Positions 1 to 9,379 of a DNA stretch of 39,749 nucleotides are shown piece by piece. Source of the DNA: Bacteroidota bacterium (lineage in GTDB: Bacteria > Bacteroidota > Bacteroidia > Chitinophagales > Chitinophagaceae); the NCBI GenBank assembly GCA_947460595.1, contig CANHGS010000029.1, forward strand, positions 1-39,749, given 5' to 3'. Made by a program: the position numbers and the translations under genes. The notes beneath the pieces are model-generated. The model saw only the letters and a list, made by a program, of their open reading frames with translations, did no database searches and was not told the origin of the DNA. The stretch's first letter is position 1; the number at the start of each line of letters is the position of its first letter.

Positions 1-240
1 CGGCTTAAATTTTTCTTTTCAGAATCACTAAGTACCGATAGTGGAGAAGAAGTAAGTACCAGAGAAGTGAAGAAGATTTTGAGCAATATGATTGAATCGG
101 AAGACAAGCATAAACCACTTAGCGATGAACTGTTAACAGATATGCTTCAGGAAAAAGGATATAATATTGCTAGAAGAACGGTTGCTAAATACCGTGAGCA
201 ACTCAATGTTCCGGTAGCTAGGCTACGTAAGGAATTGTAA
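1..240 (+). CDS. rpoN: RNA polymerase sigma-54 factor RpoN, C-terminal end (partial)
   Basis: The frame is open from the first base to the TAA at 238-240 and gives the last 79 residues of a protein whose start lies outside the window. The segment contains ARRTVAKYRE, the RpoN box that contacts the -24 element of sigma-54 promoters, preceded by the usual helical stretch with STREVKKILSNMIESED. RpoN directs core polymerase to enhancer-dependent promoters. The next gene starts 9 bases downstream on the same strand, so the two may be co-transcribed. Identification rests on the RpoN box and its C-terminal position and is secure despite truncation by the window edge. Confidence 0.95.
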   Translation, partial: RLKFFFSESLSTDSGEEVSTREVKKILSNMIESEDKHKPLSDELLTDMLQEKGYNIARRTVAKYREQLNVPVARLRKEL

Positions 241-249
241 AAGAAAAAT

Positions 250-909
250 ATGGATCAAACTATTCATACACCAATTGAAAAAGGGAATAAATTATTAAAG
301 GGAGTAGCTTCTTTTGTCTCATATTTATTTCATCCAATATTCATTCCCACTTATGTTTTTCTTTTCTTGATGTGGCAGTTCCCTTATGAATTTGCAGGCA
401 TAACAGAATGGCAACTAAAAATGCGATTATTTGGCGTGTTTTGGCTCACGGCTTTTTTTCCGGCTTTTGCTGTTTTTCTGCTTTGGCGATTGGGTTTCAG
501 TAATAGTATTTTTCTGCGTACCCAAAAAGAACGCATTGTACCCTATGTGATCAGTATGTTTTTTTACTGGTGGATGTATTATTTAAGTCGCAATTTTCAA
601 GACCAACCCATTGTCTTGAAATTCTTTTTTATGGGTATTTTTCTAGCAACTGTTTTTGGTTTAATACTAAATAATTATTTCAAAATTAGCTTGCATGGAA
701 TGGGTGTTGGTGGCGGATCTACGGCTATTATATTCATTGCCTTTCATTATGGGGTAGCCATGGGAGGAATGATTAGCTTGGCTATATTACTAACAGGATT
801 GGTTTGTACAGCCAGATTCTTGGTAAGCGATCATACCAACAAAGAGATTTATACAGGATTGCTAGTGGGTATTTTCTGCCAAATCTTTGCCTATTGGTTT
901 GTCTTCTAG
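250..909 (+). CDS. PAP2-like integral membrane protein
   Basis: A 219-residue, strongly hydrophobic protein with about five to six membrane segments (roughly residues 20-43, 60-80, 98-113, 122-142, 155-185 and 200-219). The C-terminal part has a basic residue followed by SLHGMGVGG and later an HYG motif, which resembles the histidine-containing part of PAP2 phosphatase/phosphoesterase membrane proteins. The full catalytic KXXXXXXRP signature is not evident, so activity is uncertain. It sits 9 bases after rpoN, and its stop at 909 nearly abuts the convergent permease ending at 911. No signal peptide other than the first membrane segment is seen. The fold is a tentative call; membrane location is certain. 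Confidence 0.6.
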   Translation: MDQTIHTPIEKGNKLLKGVASFVSYLFHPIFIPTYVFLFLMWQFPYEFAGITEWQLKMRLFGVFWLTAFFPAFAVFLLWRLGFSNSIFLRTQKERIVPYVISMFFYWWMYYLSRNFQDQPIVLKFFFMGIFLATVFGLILNNYFKISLHGMGVGGGSTAIIFIAFHYGVAMGGMISLAILLTGLVCTARFLVSDHTNKEIYTGLLVGIFCQIFAYWFVF

Positions 910-910
910 G

Positions 911-1954
911 TTAATTTTCTAGCTGATTATTGTTGGAAAAACTGTTTACATGGTTAAACTCGTTTATATAAATACGAATCAGTAATATAAACAGCGCAAT
1001 CAATATGGGGCCAAATATCAAGCCAATAAAGCCAAATAGTTTTAGTCCAATAATTACTCCAAATATGGTAACAAGCGGATGAACATCGCCTAACTTCTTC
1101 TGTAACGCAAAACGGAATACATTGTCCGCGGAACCAACTACCAATGCACAATATAAAATTAGTAATACAGCTTTAGTGCTCTCACCTTCTGCAAACAATA
1201 GAATACTGATTGGAATATAACTCATGCCCAAGCCTACCACAGGTACCATAGACGTAATACAAGTAAAGACAAACCAAAATCCAAGATCGTGTACACCTGC
1301 AACCCAATAGCCCAATAATGCCACCAAGCCTTGAACTAGCGCGGTTAATGGTATTCCTACAGCATTTGAGATGACCAGTTTATTCAGTTCTTTTCCTATT
1401 AGGGATACATTATGTTCCTTCATAGGTATATAGGTTTGAAGCCAGGTTTCCATGGGGTGGCTACTTACTAGCATAAAATATAATAGTAAGTACATCATGA
1501 TAATTGTGGTAACTGAATTTACCGTGGCGCCCACTACAGAAGGTAGAAAATTAGCCAAAGCCAAACTGATTTTTTTGGTATTTTCTTCATTAAGAATTTC
1601 AACATTGAAATTCTTTTCTTGGGTAAGAATGATTTGCCTAAGCGTGTCCATTACTTGATTAGAATGGTGAACGGCATAGCTCACTTTAGCTGAAATTATA
1701 TTGATAAACAACCCAACTGGTACAAGTACAATCAAAAAAGAAAGAAGCAATAAGACTGTGGCGGACAGACCCGGTTTCCATTTTTTCACATGCACTAATC
1801 TTTGCATACTGTTGCGCATCAGCACATAGAAAGTGATGGCGCCTAATAGTGCAGGTAGAAAAGAAGAAAGTTCCAGAAATAAGAAGACGGCCAGAAAAAC
1901 TAACAGTATGTAAAAGCTGATTTGGCGAATATGTTGGCTATTTAGCGGTTTCAT
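911..1954 (-). CDS. AI-2E family transporter (membrane permease)
   Basis: A 347-residue polytopic protein of the AI-2E transporter family (the YdiK/TqsA/PerM group). It has paired N-terminal helices, a long soluble loop around residues 90-140, and a C-terminal block with GLIFGPILIALFILLIRIY, which matches the conserved family ending. Family members include autoinducer-2 exporters and Na+/H+ antiporters, so the substrate cannot be assigned. I chose the ATG at 1954 (MKPLNSQHIRQI) because residues added by starting at 2011 are poorly typical and carry no charged cytoplasmic start. It is divergent from the RND exporter at 2075 and convergent with the PAP2-like gene, with one base between the two stops. 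Confidence 0.85.
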   Translation of the reverse strand: MKPLNSQHIRQISFYILLVFLAVFLFLELSSFLPALLGAITFYVLMRNSMQRLVHVKKWKPGLSATVLLLLSFLIVLVPVGLFINIISAKVSYAVHHSNQVMDTLRQIILTQEKNFNVEILNEENTKKISLALANFLPSVVGATVNSVTTIIMMYLLLYFMLVSSHPMETWLQTYIPMKEHNVSLIGKELNKLVISNAVGIPLTALVQGLVALLGYWVAGVHDLGFWFVFTCITSMVPVVGLGMSYIPISILLFAEGESTKAVLLILYCALVVGSADNVFRFALQKKLGDVHPLVTIFGVIIGLKLFGFIGLIFGPILIALFILLIRIYINEFNHVNSFSNNNQLEN

Positions 1955-2074
1955 AACTGTAATATAATAAAAAGGTAGATAGTATAAAATATGGTTAAAG
2001 CCCCCAATCACAGTAACTTGCCAATCCTATAAAACCAAGAATAATCCGTTTCTTTGCGCTCAATTTTAGCGCTT

Positions 2075-4396
2075 ATGTGGTACGGTCTTGGAAAAAAAAT
2101 TCTTCAATATAGATTAGCAGCCTTGTTGACCCTCTTGGTATTAACTGCTATAATGGGCTATTATGCCGCCCAAGTAAAATTGAGTTATGACTTTACAAGG
2201 GCTGTTCCAACAGACAATCCCAAATATGTAGACTACCAGAATTTTCTCAAAAAATTTGGGGCTGACGGGAATACCATTGTATTGGGCATTGAAGCAAAAA
2301 CTTTTTTCAAAAAAGAGCTATTCAACCAGATTGCTGCATTTCATAAGGAGTTAAAAACAGTAAGTGGGGTTACCGGTGTTTTAAGTATCCCCGAATCCGT
2401 TACACTAGGAACAGATTCAGTAACGGGCAAATTATCACCCCAAAAAATCTTTCACCATCCCTATTCCAATCAAGCTACTTTGGATAGTGATAGGGCTGTT
2501 TTTGAATCCTTGCCATTCTATAAAACAGTTTTGTATAATCCCGATACCCATGCGTACTTAATGGGTGTTAGTGTTAATAAAGACACCATCAATAGTAAGA
2601 GTAGAACAAGGTTGGTTAATGATATTGTGGCAAAAGTGAGCGCGTTTGAAAAAGCCAATCAGATTACTATTTATCAAAGTGGTATGCCCTATATCCGCAC
2701 GGTGATGGGTAATAGAATCAAAGAGGAAATGAATATTTTTCTTCTGGCATCCGTACTCTTATCTGCGCTTACTTTATTTCTTTTTTTCCGTTCTGTTAGT
2801 GCGGTTCTTATGAGTTTGACGGTGGTGTTAATGGGCGTTGTTTGGAGTTTGGGAACCATTGTTTTGCTTGGCTACAAGATTACTTTATTAACTGCCCTAA
2901 TTCCAATTTTGGTGGTGGTCATTGGCATACCCAATTGTATTTATTTTTTAAACAAATATCATACTACCTATAGAGAATTACCAGACAAGAACAAGGCATT
3001 GGTAACTATGGTGGGTAGAATGGGTATTGTAACCCTTTTCTGTAATATAGCTGCTGCTATTGGGTTTGCAGTCTTTGCATTTACCAAAAGCGCCCTGTTG
3101 CAAGAGTTTGGATTGGTAGCAGGAATCAATATCATGGCATTATTTTTTATCTCCCTGTTGTTTATTCCAGCCGTACTGAGTTATTTGCCGGCACCATTGC
3201 CTAAACATACCCGATACTTAGATAACCAATTCCTAGAAAAGGTCTTGATTAGCATTGAAAAATGGACTTTTAAAAAAGCGGGTTGGGTCTATGGTATTAC
3301 TGCCATTGTAACCATTGTTGCCATCATGGGAATTTTCAGAATCAAAAGCGAGGGATTTATAGTAGATGATCTACCAAAGAAAGACAAACTCTATACAGAT
3401 CTTAAATGGTTTGAAACCCAGTTTCAAGGTTTGATGCCATTGGAGATTATTGTTGACGCCAAGAAAAGCCGTGGGGCCCTTAAAATGGAAACCATGCTAG
3501 ATATTGAAGAGTTTAGCGATTATGCCAAAAGCAAGTCTGAAATGGCAAGACCTTTGAGTATTGTGGAAGCTTTAAAATTTGCTAATCAAGGATTTTATGG
3601 TGGCGATTCGGCCAGTTATGTGTTGCCCTTAGAAATTCCAGCCTCACTATCAACTGCATTAAGATCTAGCAATAAGAATAGTGGCAATGGTGAGTTTATT
3701 AAATTGATTAGCCAGTTTGTTGACTCCAATCAACAAAGAACTAGGATTAGTGTCAATATGAAGGACATTGGTAGTGTTAAGTTACCAGTTCTGATAGCTG
3801 ATTTAGAAAAAAAATCGGCCAGTATTTTTGACTCAACTAAGTACCAAGTAACTTTTACAGGAAGCAGTGTTACTTTTTTAGAAGGTTCTGCTTTTATTAT
3901 TAAGGGACTAAAAGAAAGCATTTTCTGGGCCTTTTTATTAATCACGCTTTGCATGCTTTATTTATTCCGTTCTTTCAAGATCTTGGTTTGTTCTTTAATA
4001 CCTAACCTGATACCCTTAGTCATTACTGCGGGAACCATGGGATGGGCCGGAGTAGCATTAAAACCCAGCACCGTATTGGTTTTTAGCGTAGCCTTGGGTA
4101 TTGCCATAGACGTTACCATTAGGTTCTTAATCAACTATAAACAGGAATTGCCTCACATGAACTTTCAGGTGGCGCCAACCCTAGTTCAGACCATTAGGCA
4201 TACCGGAATTAGCATTATTTATACCTCTCTGGTATTGATTGCTGGATTTATCATTTTCTGTGGAAGTGATTTTGGTGGCACATTTGCCTTGGGTTGGTTA
4301 ACTTCTCTAACCTTGGTAGTTGGCACTTTGACCAATTTGGTATTATTGCCTGTTTTAATCAATAGCTTTTATAGTAAAGGAACTGTTAAAAGATAG
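2075..4396 (+). CDS. RND/MMPL-superfamily exporter
   Basis: A 773-residue protein with the duplicated layout of small RND exporters of the MMPL/SSD type. Each half has one membrane helix (about residues 10-30 and 395-415), a large periplasmic loop, and a cluster of five helices (about 215-370 and 615-765). A segment reading LVFSVALGIAIDVTIRF in the second cluster resembles the family's conserved helix 4 with acidic residues. These proteins typically move hydrophobic compounds or lipids across the inner membrane and can work without a separate outer-membrane partner; hopanoid or lipid transport is a possibility, not shown. The ATG at 2075 is preferred over an upstream in-frame TTG at 2054. Confidence 0.85.
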   Translation: MWYGLGKKILQYRLAALLTLLVLTAIMGYYAAQVKLSYDFTRAVPTDNPKYVDYQNFLKKFGADGNTIVLGIEAKTFFKKELFNQIAAFHKELKTVSGVTGVLSIPESVTLGTDSVTGKLSPQKIFHHPYSNQATLDSDRAVFESLPFYKTVLYNPDTHAYLMGVSVNKDTINSKSRTRLVNDIVAKVSAFEKANQITIYQSGMPYIRTVMGNRIKEEMNIFLLASVLLSALTLFLFFRSVSAVLMSLTVVLMGVVWSLGTIVLLGYKITLLTALIPILVVVIGIPNCIYFLNKYHTTYRELPDKNKALVTMVGRMGIVTLFCNIAAAIGFAVFAFTKSALLQEFGLVAGINIMALFFISLLFIPAVLSYLPAPLPKHTRYLDNQFLEKVLISIEKWTFKKAGWVYGITAIVTIVAIMGIFRIKSEGFIVDDLPKKDKLYTDLKWFETQFQGLMPLEIIVDAKKSRGALKMETMLDIEEFSDYAKSKSEMARPLSIVEALKFANQGFYGGDSASYVLPLEIPASLSTALRSSNKNSGNGEFIKLISQFVDSNQQRTRISVNMKDIGSVKLPVLIADLEKKSASIFDSTKYQVTFTGSSVTFLEGSAFIIKGLKESIFWAFLLITLCMLYLFRSFKILVCSLIPNLIPLVITAGTMGWAGVALKPSTVLVFSVALGIAIDVTIRFLINYKQELPHMNFQVAPTLVQTIRHTGISIIYTSLVLIAGFIIFCGSDFGGTFALGWLTSLTLVVGTLTNLVLLPVLINSFYSKGTVKR

Positions 4397-4421
4397 CAGA
4401 GACCAAAAGGGTATCGCAAAC

Positions 4422-4439
4422 GCTCATGATCCAATGAGC
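4422..4439. repeat. Inverted repeat upstream of first susC
   Basis: GCTCAT and ATGAGC flank a 6-base loop. No T-run follows, so it is unlikely to be an intrinsic terminator. It lies just upstream of a TAATTTTG box and may be an operator or chance structure. Confidence 0.35.
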
Positions 4440-4444
4440 TTAGC

Positions 4445-4452
4445 TAATTTTG
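4445..4452 (+). promoter_or_regulatory. susC: Candidate -7 promoter box for the first SusCD operon
   Basis: TAATTTTG matches the Bacteroidota -7 consensus TAnnTTTG exactly. No convincing -33 TTG element is at the expected distance. It would give a long leader of about 135 bases before the ATG at 4594, containing the palindrome at 4475-4492. Confidence 0.35.
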
Positions 4453-4474
4453 CTTCCCTTACTAAGAAAATGTT

Positions 4475-4492
4475 AAAAGCAAATTTGCTTTT
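4475..4492. repeat. Perfect 18-bp palindrome in the susC leader
   Basis: AAAAGCAAATTTGCTTTT reads the same on both strands, with no loop. It lies between the candidate promoter box and the susC start. A perfect, loop-free palindrome fits a dimeric regulator site better than an RNA hairpin, but no regulator gene is adjacent. Confidence 0.5.
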
Positions 4493-4593
4493 TATTGCCG
4501 TTAATCCATTGTTGAAGCATGATGCAGCGTTTGTTTAATGAAACTTGCCTAATTTTAACCTTCGCTTTTTTATTTAAAAACTAATAAACACTT

Positions 4594-7500
4594 ATGAGAA
4601 AACTAGTAGTTCTGGTAACGTATGTGCTGTTGTGTTTAACACAGACATACGCTCAATCAAACCGGACAGTTACCGGAAAGGTAACCGATGACGCAGGAAA
4701 TCCTCTTGCGGGGGTGACCGTTTCTGCAACAGGAACTGCGAATAATGCCATTTCTGATGGAAAGGGTAATTATTCCATTCAAGTCCCCGAAAAAACAGCC
4801 TCTTTAAAATTCTCTTATGTAGGATTTGGAGAGGTAGAAGTAACAATTAGCGGAAAAAAAACCGTAGATGTGAACCTAGTATCTGAAGCCAAAGCACTAT
4901 CTGATGTGGTAGTAGTGGGTTACGGTACGCAGCAAAAGAAAGCTTTTACAGGTTCTGCTGCTAAAGTGAACCCAAAAGAATTTGCACAATTGGTTACTCC
5001 CTCCATTGATAAGCAATTGGGTGGACGTGCAGCTGGTGTGCAGGTTTCAAACGCTGGTGGTGGTGTAGGGACTCCTGCGCGTATCCGTGTTAGAGGGGTG
5101 AACTCTGTAAGTGCTGGTCAAGATCCTTTGATTGTAGTAGATGGTGTTCCTTTTATCTCTGGAAACCTAGCTGCAGTAACCAACAGTAATACCTTGGCCG
5201 ATATTAACCCAAATGATATTGAGAATATAGAAATTTTAAAAGATGGTTCTGCAACTGCCATCTTTGGTTCTAGGGCTGCCAATGGGGTAATTATGATTAC
5301 CACTAAAAAAGGGGACAAGGGTGGTAAAATGAAAGTTAACTATGATGCTACCGTTGGCTTTACTTCTCCAGGTAGTGTTTATCAAATGTTGAATGCTGAT
5401 CAGTTTGTAACCATTGCCAATGAAAAGCGTGTAAATGCTGGTTTGGCTGCTGCTGCTCGGGTTAGTCCTACTGGAACAAATACGGATTGGCAGAGTTTGG
5501 TTTACAACAACAATGCTTTGGCTATTCAGCAAAACGTAAGTTTCTCTGGTGGCACTGCAAAATCATCTTATTTCTTCTCTCTGAACTATTCAGATCAGAA
5601 GGGTATGTTGATTTCTAATAGCCAGAAAGCTTATAGAATGCGTTTCAACTTTGATACAGAAGTAAATAAATATGTGAAAGTAGGTAATAACCTGACTTTA
5701 GCTAAAGTATATGACTTTGATCAGAATAACGGAACCAACGCCTTGAGCGGATCTGTTGCTTCTGCATTGCGTATGCTACCGAACGTAGACCCTTACAATG
5801 CATCAAATTCTACTGGTTATAATATTCAGTGGCCTTTGTTAAACCAAGTGGGTCTGGGTCCCAATACCATTCCTGTAGATGATAACTATACCAACCCATT
5901 GTTCACCATGAACCTGAACAAATATTCTTCTGATAAAATTCGTATCAACAACAATACTTATATAGAAGTAAGTCCTTTTAAAGGGTTCAAATTCCGCTCT
6001 GCATTCAACTATGATATGTTTAGTGATTATGGATTCCAAGGATTAGACCCACGCCATGGCGATGGGTTTAGCAGCCAGGGTATTGCCTTTAACCAAAATA
6101 TATTGACCGAGCGTTTTGTATGGCAGAATTATATTAACTATAATAAGTCTTTTGGAGCTCACAATTTGTTTGTAACCCTAGGACAAGAAGCCCAGTCTGA
6201 TCAATCAAAGAATGTATCTGGACAGGGTTCTACCATTTCTGATTTATTTTTCTTACAAAACAACTTTATTGGTGGAACCGCAACCTTACAACAAAGTGGC
6301 GGTGGATTTAGTAAGTCTGGATTCCAATCTTATTTTGGAAGGATTAACTATGACTTTGCCAGTAAGTATTTCTTACAAGCATCTGTTCGTAGAGATGGAT
6401 TGAGCTCTCTGGCTCCAGAAAGCCGTTTTGGTGTATTCCCGGGTTTCTCTGCAGGTTGGAGAATTTCTGAAGAAAAATTCTGGTCTAATAGTGCTGGTTT
6501 AAGTAAATGGTTGAGCGATGTGAAACTAAAAGGTTCTTATGCAATAGTGGGTAATCCATTGACAGGGTTCCCTTACTTAAGTACCTTCTCAGCAGCTAAC
6601 TATGGAAATATTAGCGGTTTGGCGCCTAACTTAATTGGAAACCGTGCTTTGCAATGGGAGACTTCTAAGAAATTTGACCTAGGTCTTGAATTGTCTATTT
6701 TGAATGGCCGTTTCAATGTTGGATTTGATTGGTTCTTAAACGATATTGATAACTTGGTATTGGGTGTGCCAACCCCTCCAACTGCCGGTATTCCAGGAAA
6801 CAGTATTTCTCAAAATATTGGTACAGCAGAAAACAGAGGTATTGAGTTGACCATTGGTGGCGACGTCATCCGTACTAAAGATTTCAACTGGAACGTTAGC
6901 TTCAACTATACCAATGTTCAAAACCAGATCAAGTCTTTATATACCATTGGTGGAACCCCTGTATTAACCATCCCTGGTTCTTATAACAATATAGAAGTAG
7001 GTCAGTCTCTGAACTATCTATATGGTTATAGATATGCTGGTGTGAATACTGGAAACGGTAACCCCATGTATTTAGATAATAATGACAAATTGGTACAACA
7101 CAATATTGCCAATGGGGCTTATTATTTTGCTAATAGCAAAAATGATCCTACCCTGGGTACACAAACATCCTTGGGTCTGGCAGACAGACGTAACCTTGGT
7201 TTGAGCTTGCCTACCTTTTTTGGTGGTTTCTCAAATAGCATTCGTTACAAGCAATTTGGGTTAGAATTTCTAATCCGTTATTCAGGTGGAAACAAAGTGA
7301 TGAATATTACGCGTCAAGAAGCTTTGTTGAGCCAGAACTTCCACAACAATGGTGTTGAAATTTTAGACCGTTGGACTACTCCAGGCCAAGTGACTAATGT
7401 GCCAAGATTAGTACAAGGTCAAAGTAATAATATTAACCAAAACGGTTTGGCAATTTCTAGATTTGTTGAATCAGGTGATTTTGTTCGCTTGCAAAACGTA

Positions 7501-7710
7501 ACATTCAGTTATAGTATTGATAGTAAACGTTTATTGGATCATACCAATGGTTATGTGAAGTCTATGCGTTTCTTTATGCAAGGACAGAACCTAGCCTTAT
7601 GGACCAAATATTCTGGATTGGATCCTGAGAATGCATCACAAGGAGGACAGGATAACGCCGTATCTCCACAACCAAGAACCCTCTCTTTTGGTTTGAACGT
7701 TGGATTCTAA
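4594..7710 (+). CDS. SusC/RagA-family TonB-linked outer-membrane transporter (locus 1)
   Basis: A 1038-residue outer-membrane receptor. A signal peptide ends at about Ala20 before Gln21. It is followed by a carboxypeptidase-regulatory-like beta domain (about 24-105) with TVTGKVTDDAGNPLAGVTV, a SusC-specific segment VVVVGYGTQQKKAFTGSAAKV, a plug domain (about 125-225) with VDGVPFISG and ATAIFGSRAANGVI, and a long beta-barrel ending in FGLNVGF, a terminal aromatic typical of outer-membrane barrels. With its SusD partner it forms a pedal-bin importer energised by TonB. The susD-like gene follows 28 bases downstream. No hydrolase or transporter gene nearby indicates a glycan, so the ligand is unknown; oligopeptides are equally possible. 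Confidence 0.95.
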   Translation: MRKLVVLVTYVLLCLTQTYAQSNRTVTGKVTDDAGNPLAGVTVSATGTANNAISDGKGNYSIQVPEKTASLKFSYVGFGEVEVTISGKKTVDVNLVSEAKALSDVVVVGYGTQQKKAFTGSAAKVNPKEFAQLVTPSIDKQLGGRAAGVQVSNAGGGVGTPARIRVRGVNSVSAGQDPLIVVDGVPFISGNLAAVTNSNTLADINPNDIENIEILKDGSATAIFGSRAANGVIMITTKKGDKGGKMKVNYDATVGFTSPGSVYQMLNADQFVTIANEKRVNAGLAAAARVSPTGTNTDWQSLVYNNNALAIQQNVSFSGGTAKSSYFFSLNYSDQKGMLISNSQKAYRMRFNFDTEVNKYVKVGNNLTLAKVYDFDQNNGTNALSGSVASALRMLPNVDPYNASNSTGYNIQWPLLNQVGLGPNTIPVDDNYTNPLFTMNLNKYSSDKIRINNNTYIEVSPFKGFKFRSAFNYDMFSDYGFQGLDPRHGDGFSSQGIAFNQNILTERFVWQNYINYNKSFGAHNLFVTLGQEAQSDQSKNVSGQGSTISDLFFLQNNFIGGTATLQQSGGGFSKSGFQSYFGRINYDFASKYFLQASVRRDGLSSLAPESRFGVFPGFSAGWRISEEKFWSNSAGLSKWLSDVKLKGSYAIVGNPLTGFPYLSTFSAANYGNISGLAPNLIGNRALQWETSKKFDLGLELSILNGRFNVGFDWFLNDIDNLVLGVPTPPTAGIPGNSISQNIGTAENRGIELTIGGDVIRTKDFNWNVSFNYTNVQNQIKSLYTIGGTPVLTIPGSYNNIEVGQSLNYLYGYRYAGVNTGNGNPMYLDNNDKLVQHNIANGAYYFANSKNDPTLGTQTSLGLADRRNLGLSLPTFFGGFSNSIRYKQFGLEFLIRYSGGNKVMNITRQEALLSQNFHNNGVEILDRWTTPGQVTNVPRLVQGQSNNINQNGLAISRFVESGDFVRLQNVTFSYSIDSKRLLDHTNGYVKSMRFFMQGQNLALWTKYSGLDPENASQGGQDNAVSPQPRTLSFGLNVGF

Positions 7711-7738
7711 AACTTACATTAACTATAAAACAAATAAA

Positions 7739-9361
7739 ATGAGATTCAATAAATTTTTTACAGCTACTGCAGTTTCAGTCTTGGTACTGGCTGCTACGGG
7801 TTGCGAAAAGGTTCTGAATGAAGCTCCCTATAATGCTTTTACAGATGAGAGTGTATTTACCACTCCGGAAAGGGCTTTATTGGCGCTGAATGGCGTATAC
7901 GATGCCGGTCAAACTGGTAGCACTACCTTGGGTGGTAGGGGTTATCCTTTTGGAGCTGCAACCGTTGAACAAGGTGAATGCCGTGGAGAAGACATGGTAA
8001 ACCTAGCAGCTTTCTATCAGGTAACCTATCAAGGTACTTATACCCCAACAACTGCCAATAACCAGGCCATGTGGGATAATACCTACAACATGATCAATAA
8101 AGCCAATATTGCTATTGATGGCTTTAAGAAAGTGGGTGCTACTGGAATTATTTCTGCCACTCTAGCAACGCAATATGAAGCAGAGTGCCGATTCTTGAGG
8201 GCCTTGGGTACCCATGAATTATTGGTACACTATGCGCGACCTTTCTTAGACGGAAATGGTGCTGCTTTAGGTGTTCCTTATAGAGAAAATGCGATTGCTG
8301 GAAGTGCTGCTTTAGATAAGTTAAAAACAGAGCCTCGTCCAACTGTGGCTTATGATTATAGTAGAATTATCAATGACCTAAATTTTGCAGAAGCAAATTT
8401 ACCCAATACCAATGGTGTTATCAGGGCTTCCAAAACTGCTGCAATTGCATTAAAGCAAAGAATTTATATGCATATGGGACAGTGGGATAATGCCAAAACC
8501 GAAGGGGCTAAATTGATTCCAGCAACTATTACTCCTTTAACACCAGCTGCTACCACAAGTGTGATTGGTGGTCATAGTTTATTGGCTAATCCAGCAGGAG
8601 CATTTGGTTTGCCAGGCGGCAATAGTGTCACTGCTGAGAATTTGTTCTCTTTCAAAAATGACCCATTGGATAATGGTAGTGTAAATGGTGCCATGGCACA
8701 AATGTTGGGTTCGGCAGATTTGGGTGGCCGCGGTCTGGTTTCCATCTCTCCAACTATTTGGAACAATGCTGCTTGGTTGGCTTCTGATAACAGAAGAGCT
8801 AACCTATACCGTATGGGTGGTACTTCAAATGGTACCAGTGCTGCAGGTTTGGCTATCATGACCACCAAGTACACAGACTATGTAAATAGGGGAGATAATT
8901 GCCCTATTATACGTTTTGCAGAAGTATTATTAAACCAAGCAGAGATTGAAGCAAGACTTACTCCTACTGCGGTTTCACAAAGAGCCATTGATTTGTTGAA
9001 TATGGTTCGCAATCGTGCAAGTGCTGCTCCTGCAACTACCCAATACACAACAGCTAGTTTTGCTGACGCAACTGCATTAGTAGCGGCTATATTGTTAGAG
9101 CGTAGAATTGAATTCTTGGCAGAAGGAAGACGCTGGCCAGATATTCACCGCACAGCGATGGATCCAATCACTGCTTTAAGAGCAGCTGGTATTCCAGCAA
9201 AATTGGCCAATGGAACCACTGGTAGTGCTTTGTACGGCATTGGTGTACCAGTAACATTGGGTCAACCAGGAATCCCTTATAGTGATTTCCGTTTTATCTG
9301 GCCTATTCCAATTGGAGAGGTTACTCAAAATCCAATCATTGTTCAAAATCCAGGCTATTAA
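7739..9361 (+). CDS. SusD/RagB-family surface lipoprotein (locus 1)
   Basis: A 540-residue lipoprotein that caps the SusC barrel and captures ligand at the cell surface. The start at 7739 (MRFNKFF) gives a clean lipoprotein signal ending LAATGC with Cys22 as the lipidation site; the in-frame codon at 7700 overlaps the susC end and would spoil the signal. Family features are the N-terminal helical repeats with ECRFLRALGTHELL, the C-terminal block CPIIRFAEVLLNQAEIEARL (about 400-420), LLERRIEFLAEGRRWPDIHR, and the terminal PI..GEVTQNP segment. It lies between its SusC partner and a small lipoprotein gene 18 bases downstream in the same operon. Confidence 0.95.
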   Translation: MRFNKFFTATAVSVLVLAATGCEKVLNEAPYNAFTDESVFTTPERALLALNGVYDAGQTGSTTLGGRGYPFGAATVEQGECRGEDMVNLAAFYQVTYQGTYTPTTANNQAMWDNTYNMINKANIAIDGFKKVGATGIISATLATQYEAECRFLRALGTHELLVHYARPFLDGNGAALGVPYRENAIAGSAALDKLKTEPRPTVAYDYSRIINDLNFAEANLPNTNGVIRASKTAAIALKQRIYMHMGQWDNAKTEGAKLIPATITPLTPAATTSVIGGHSLLANPAGAFGLPGGNSVTAENLFSFKNDPLDNGSVNGAMAQMLGSADLGGRGLVSISPTIWNNAAWLASDNRRANLYRMGGTSNGTSAAGLAIMTTKYTDYVNRGDNCPIIRFAEVLLNQAEIEARLTPTAVSQRAIDLLNMVRNRASAAPATTQYTTASFADATALVAAILLERRIEFLAEGRRWPDIHRTAMDPITALRAAGIPAKLANGTTGSALYGIGVPVTLGQPGIPYSDFRFIWPIPIGEVTQNPIIVQNPGY

Positions 9362-9379
9362 TTTTCAAAATTCTAAAGC

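Noticed and set aside
2012..2074. Upstream TTG start for the RND exporter at 2054
   Set aside because: An ATG at 2075 lies directly before the basic residues and the first membrane helix; the extension adds nothing.
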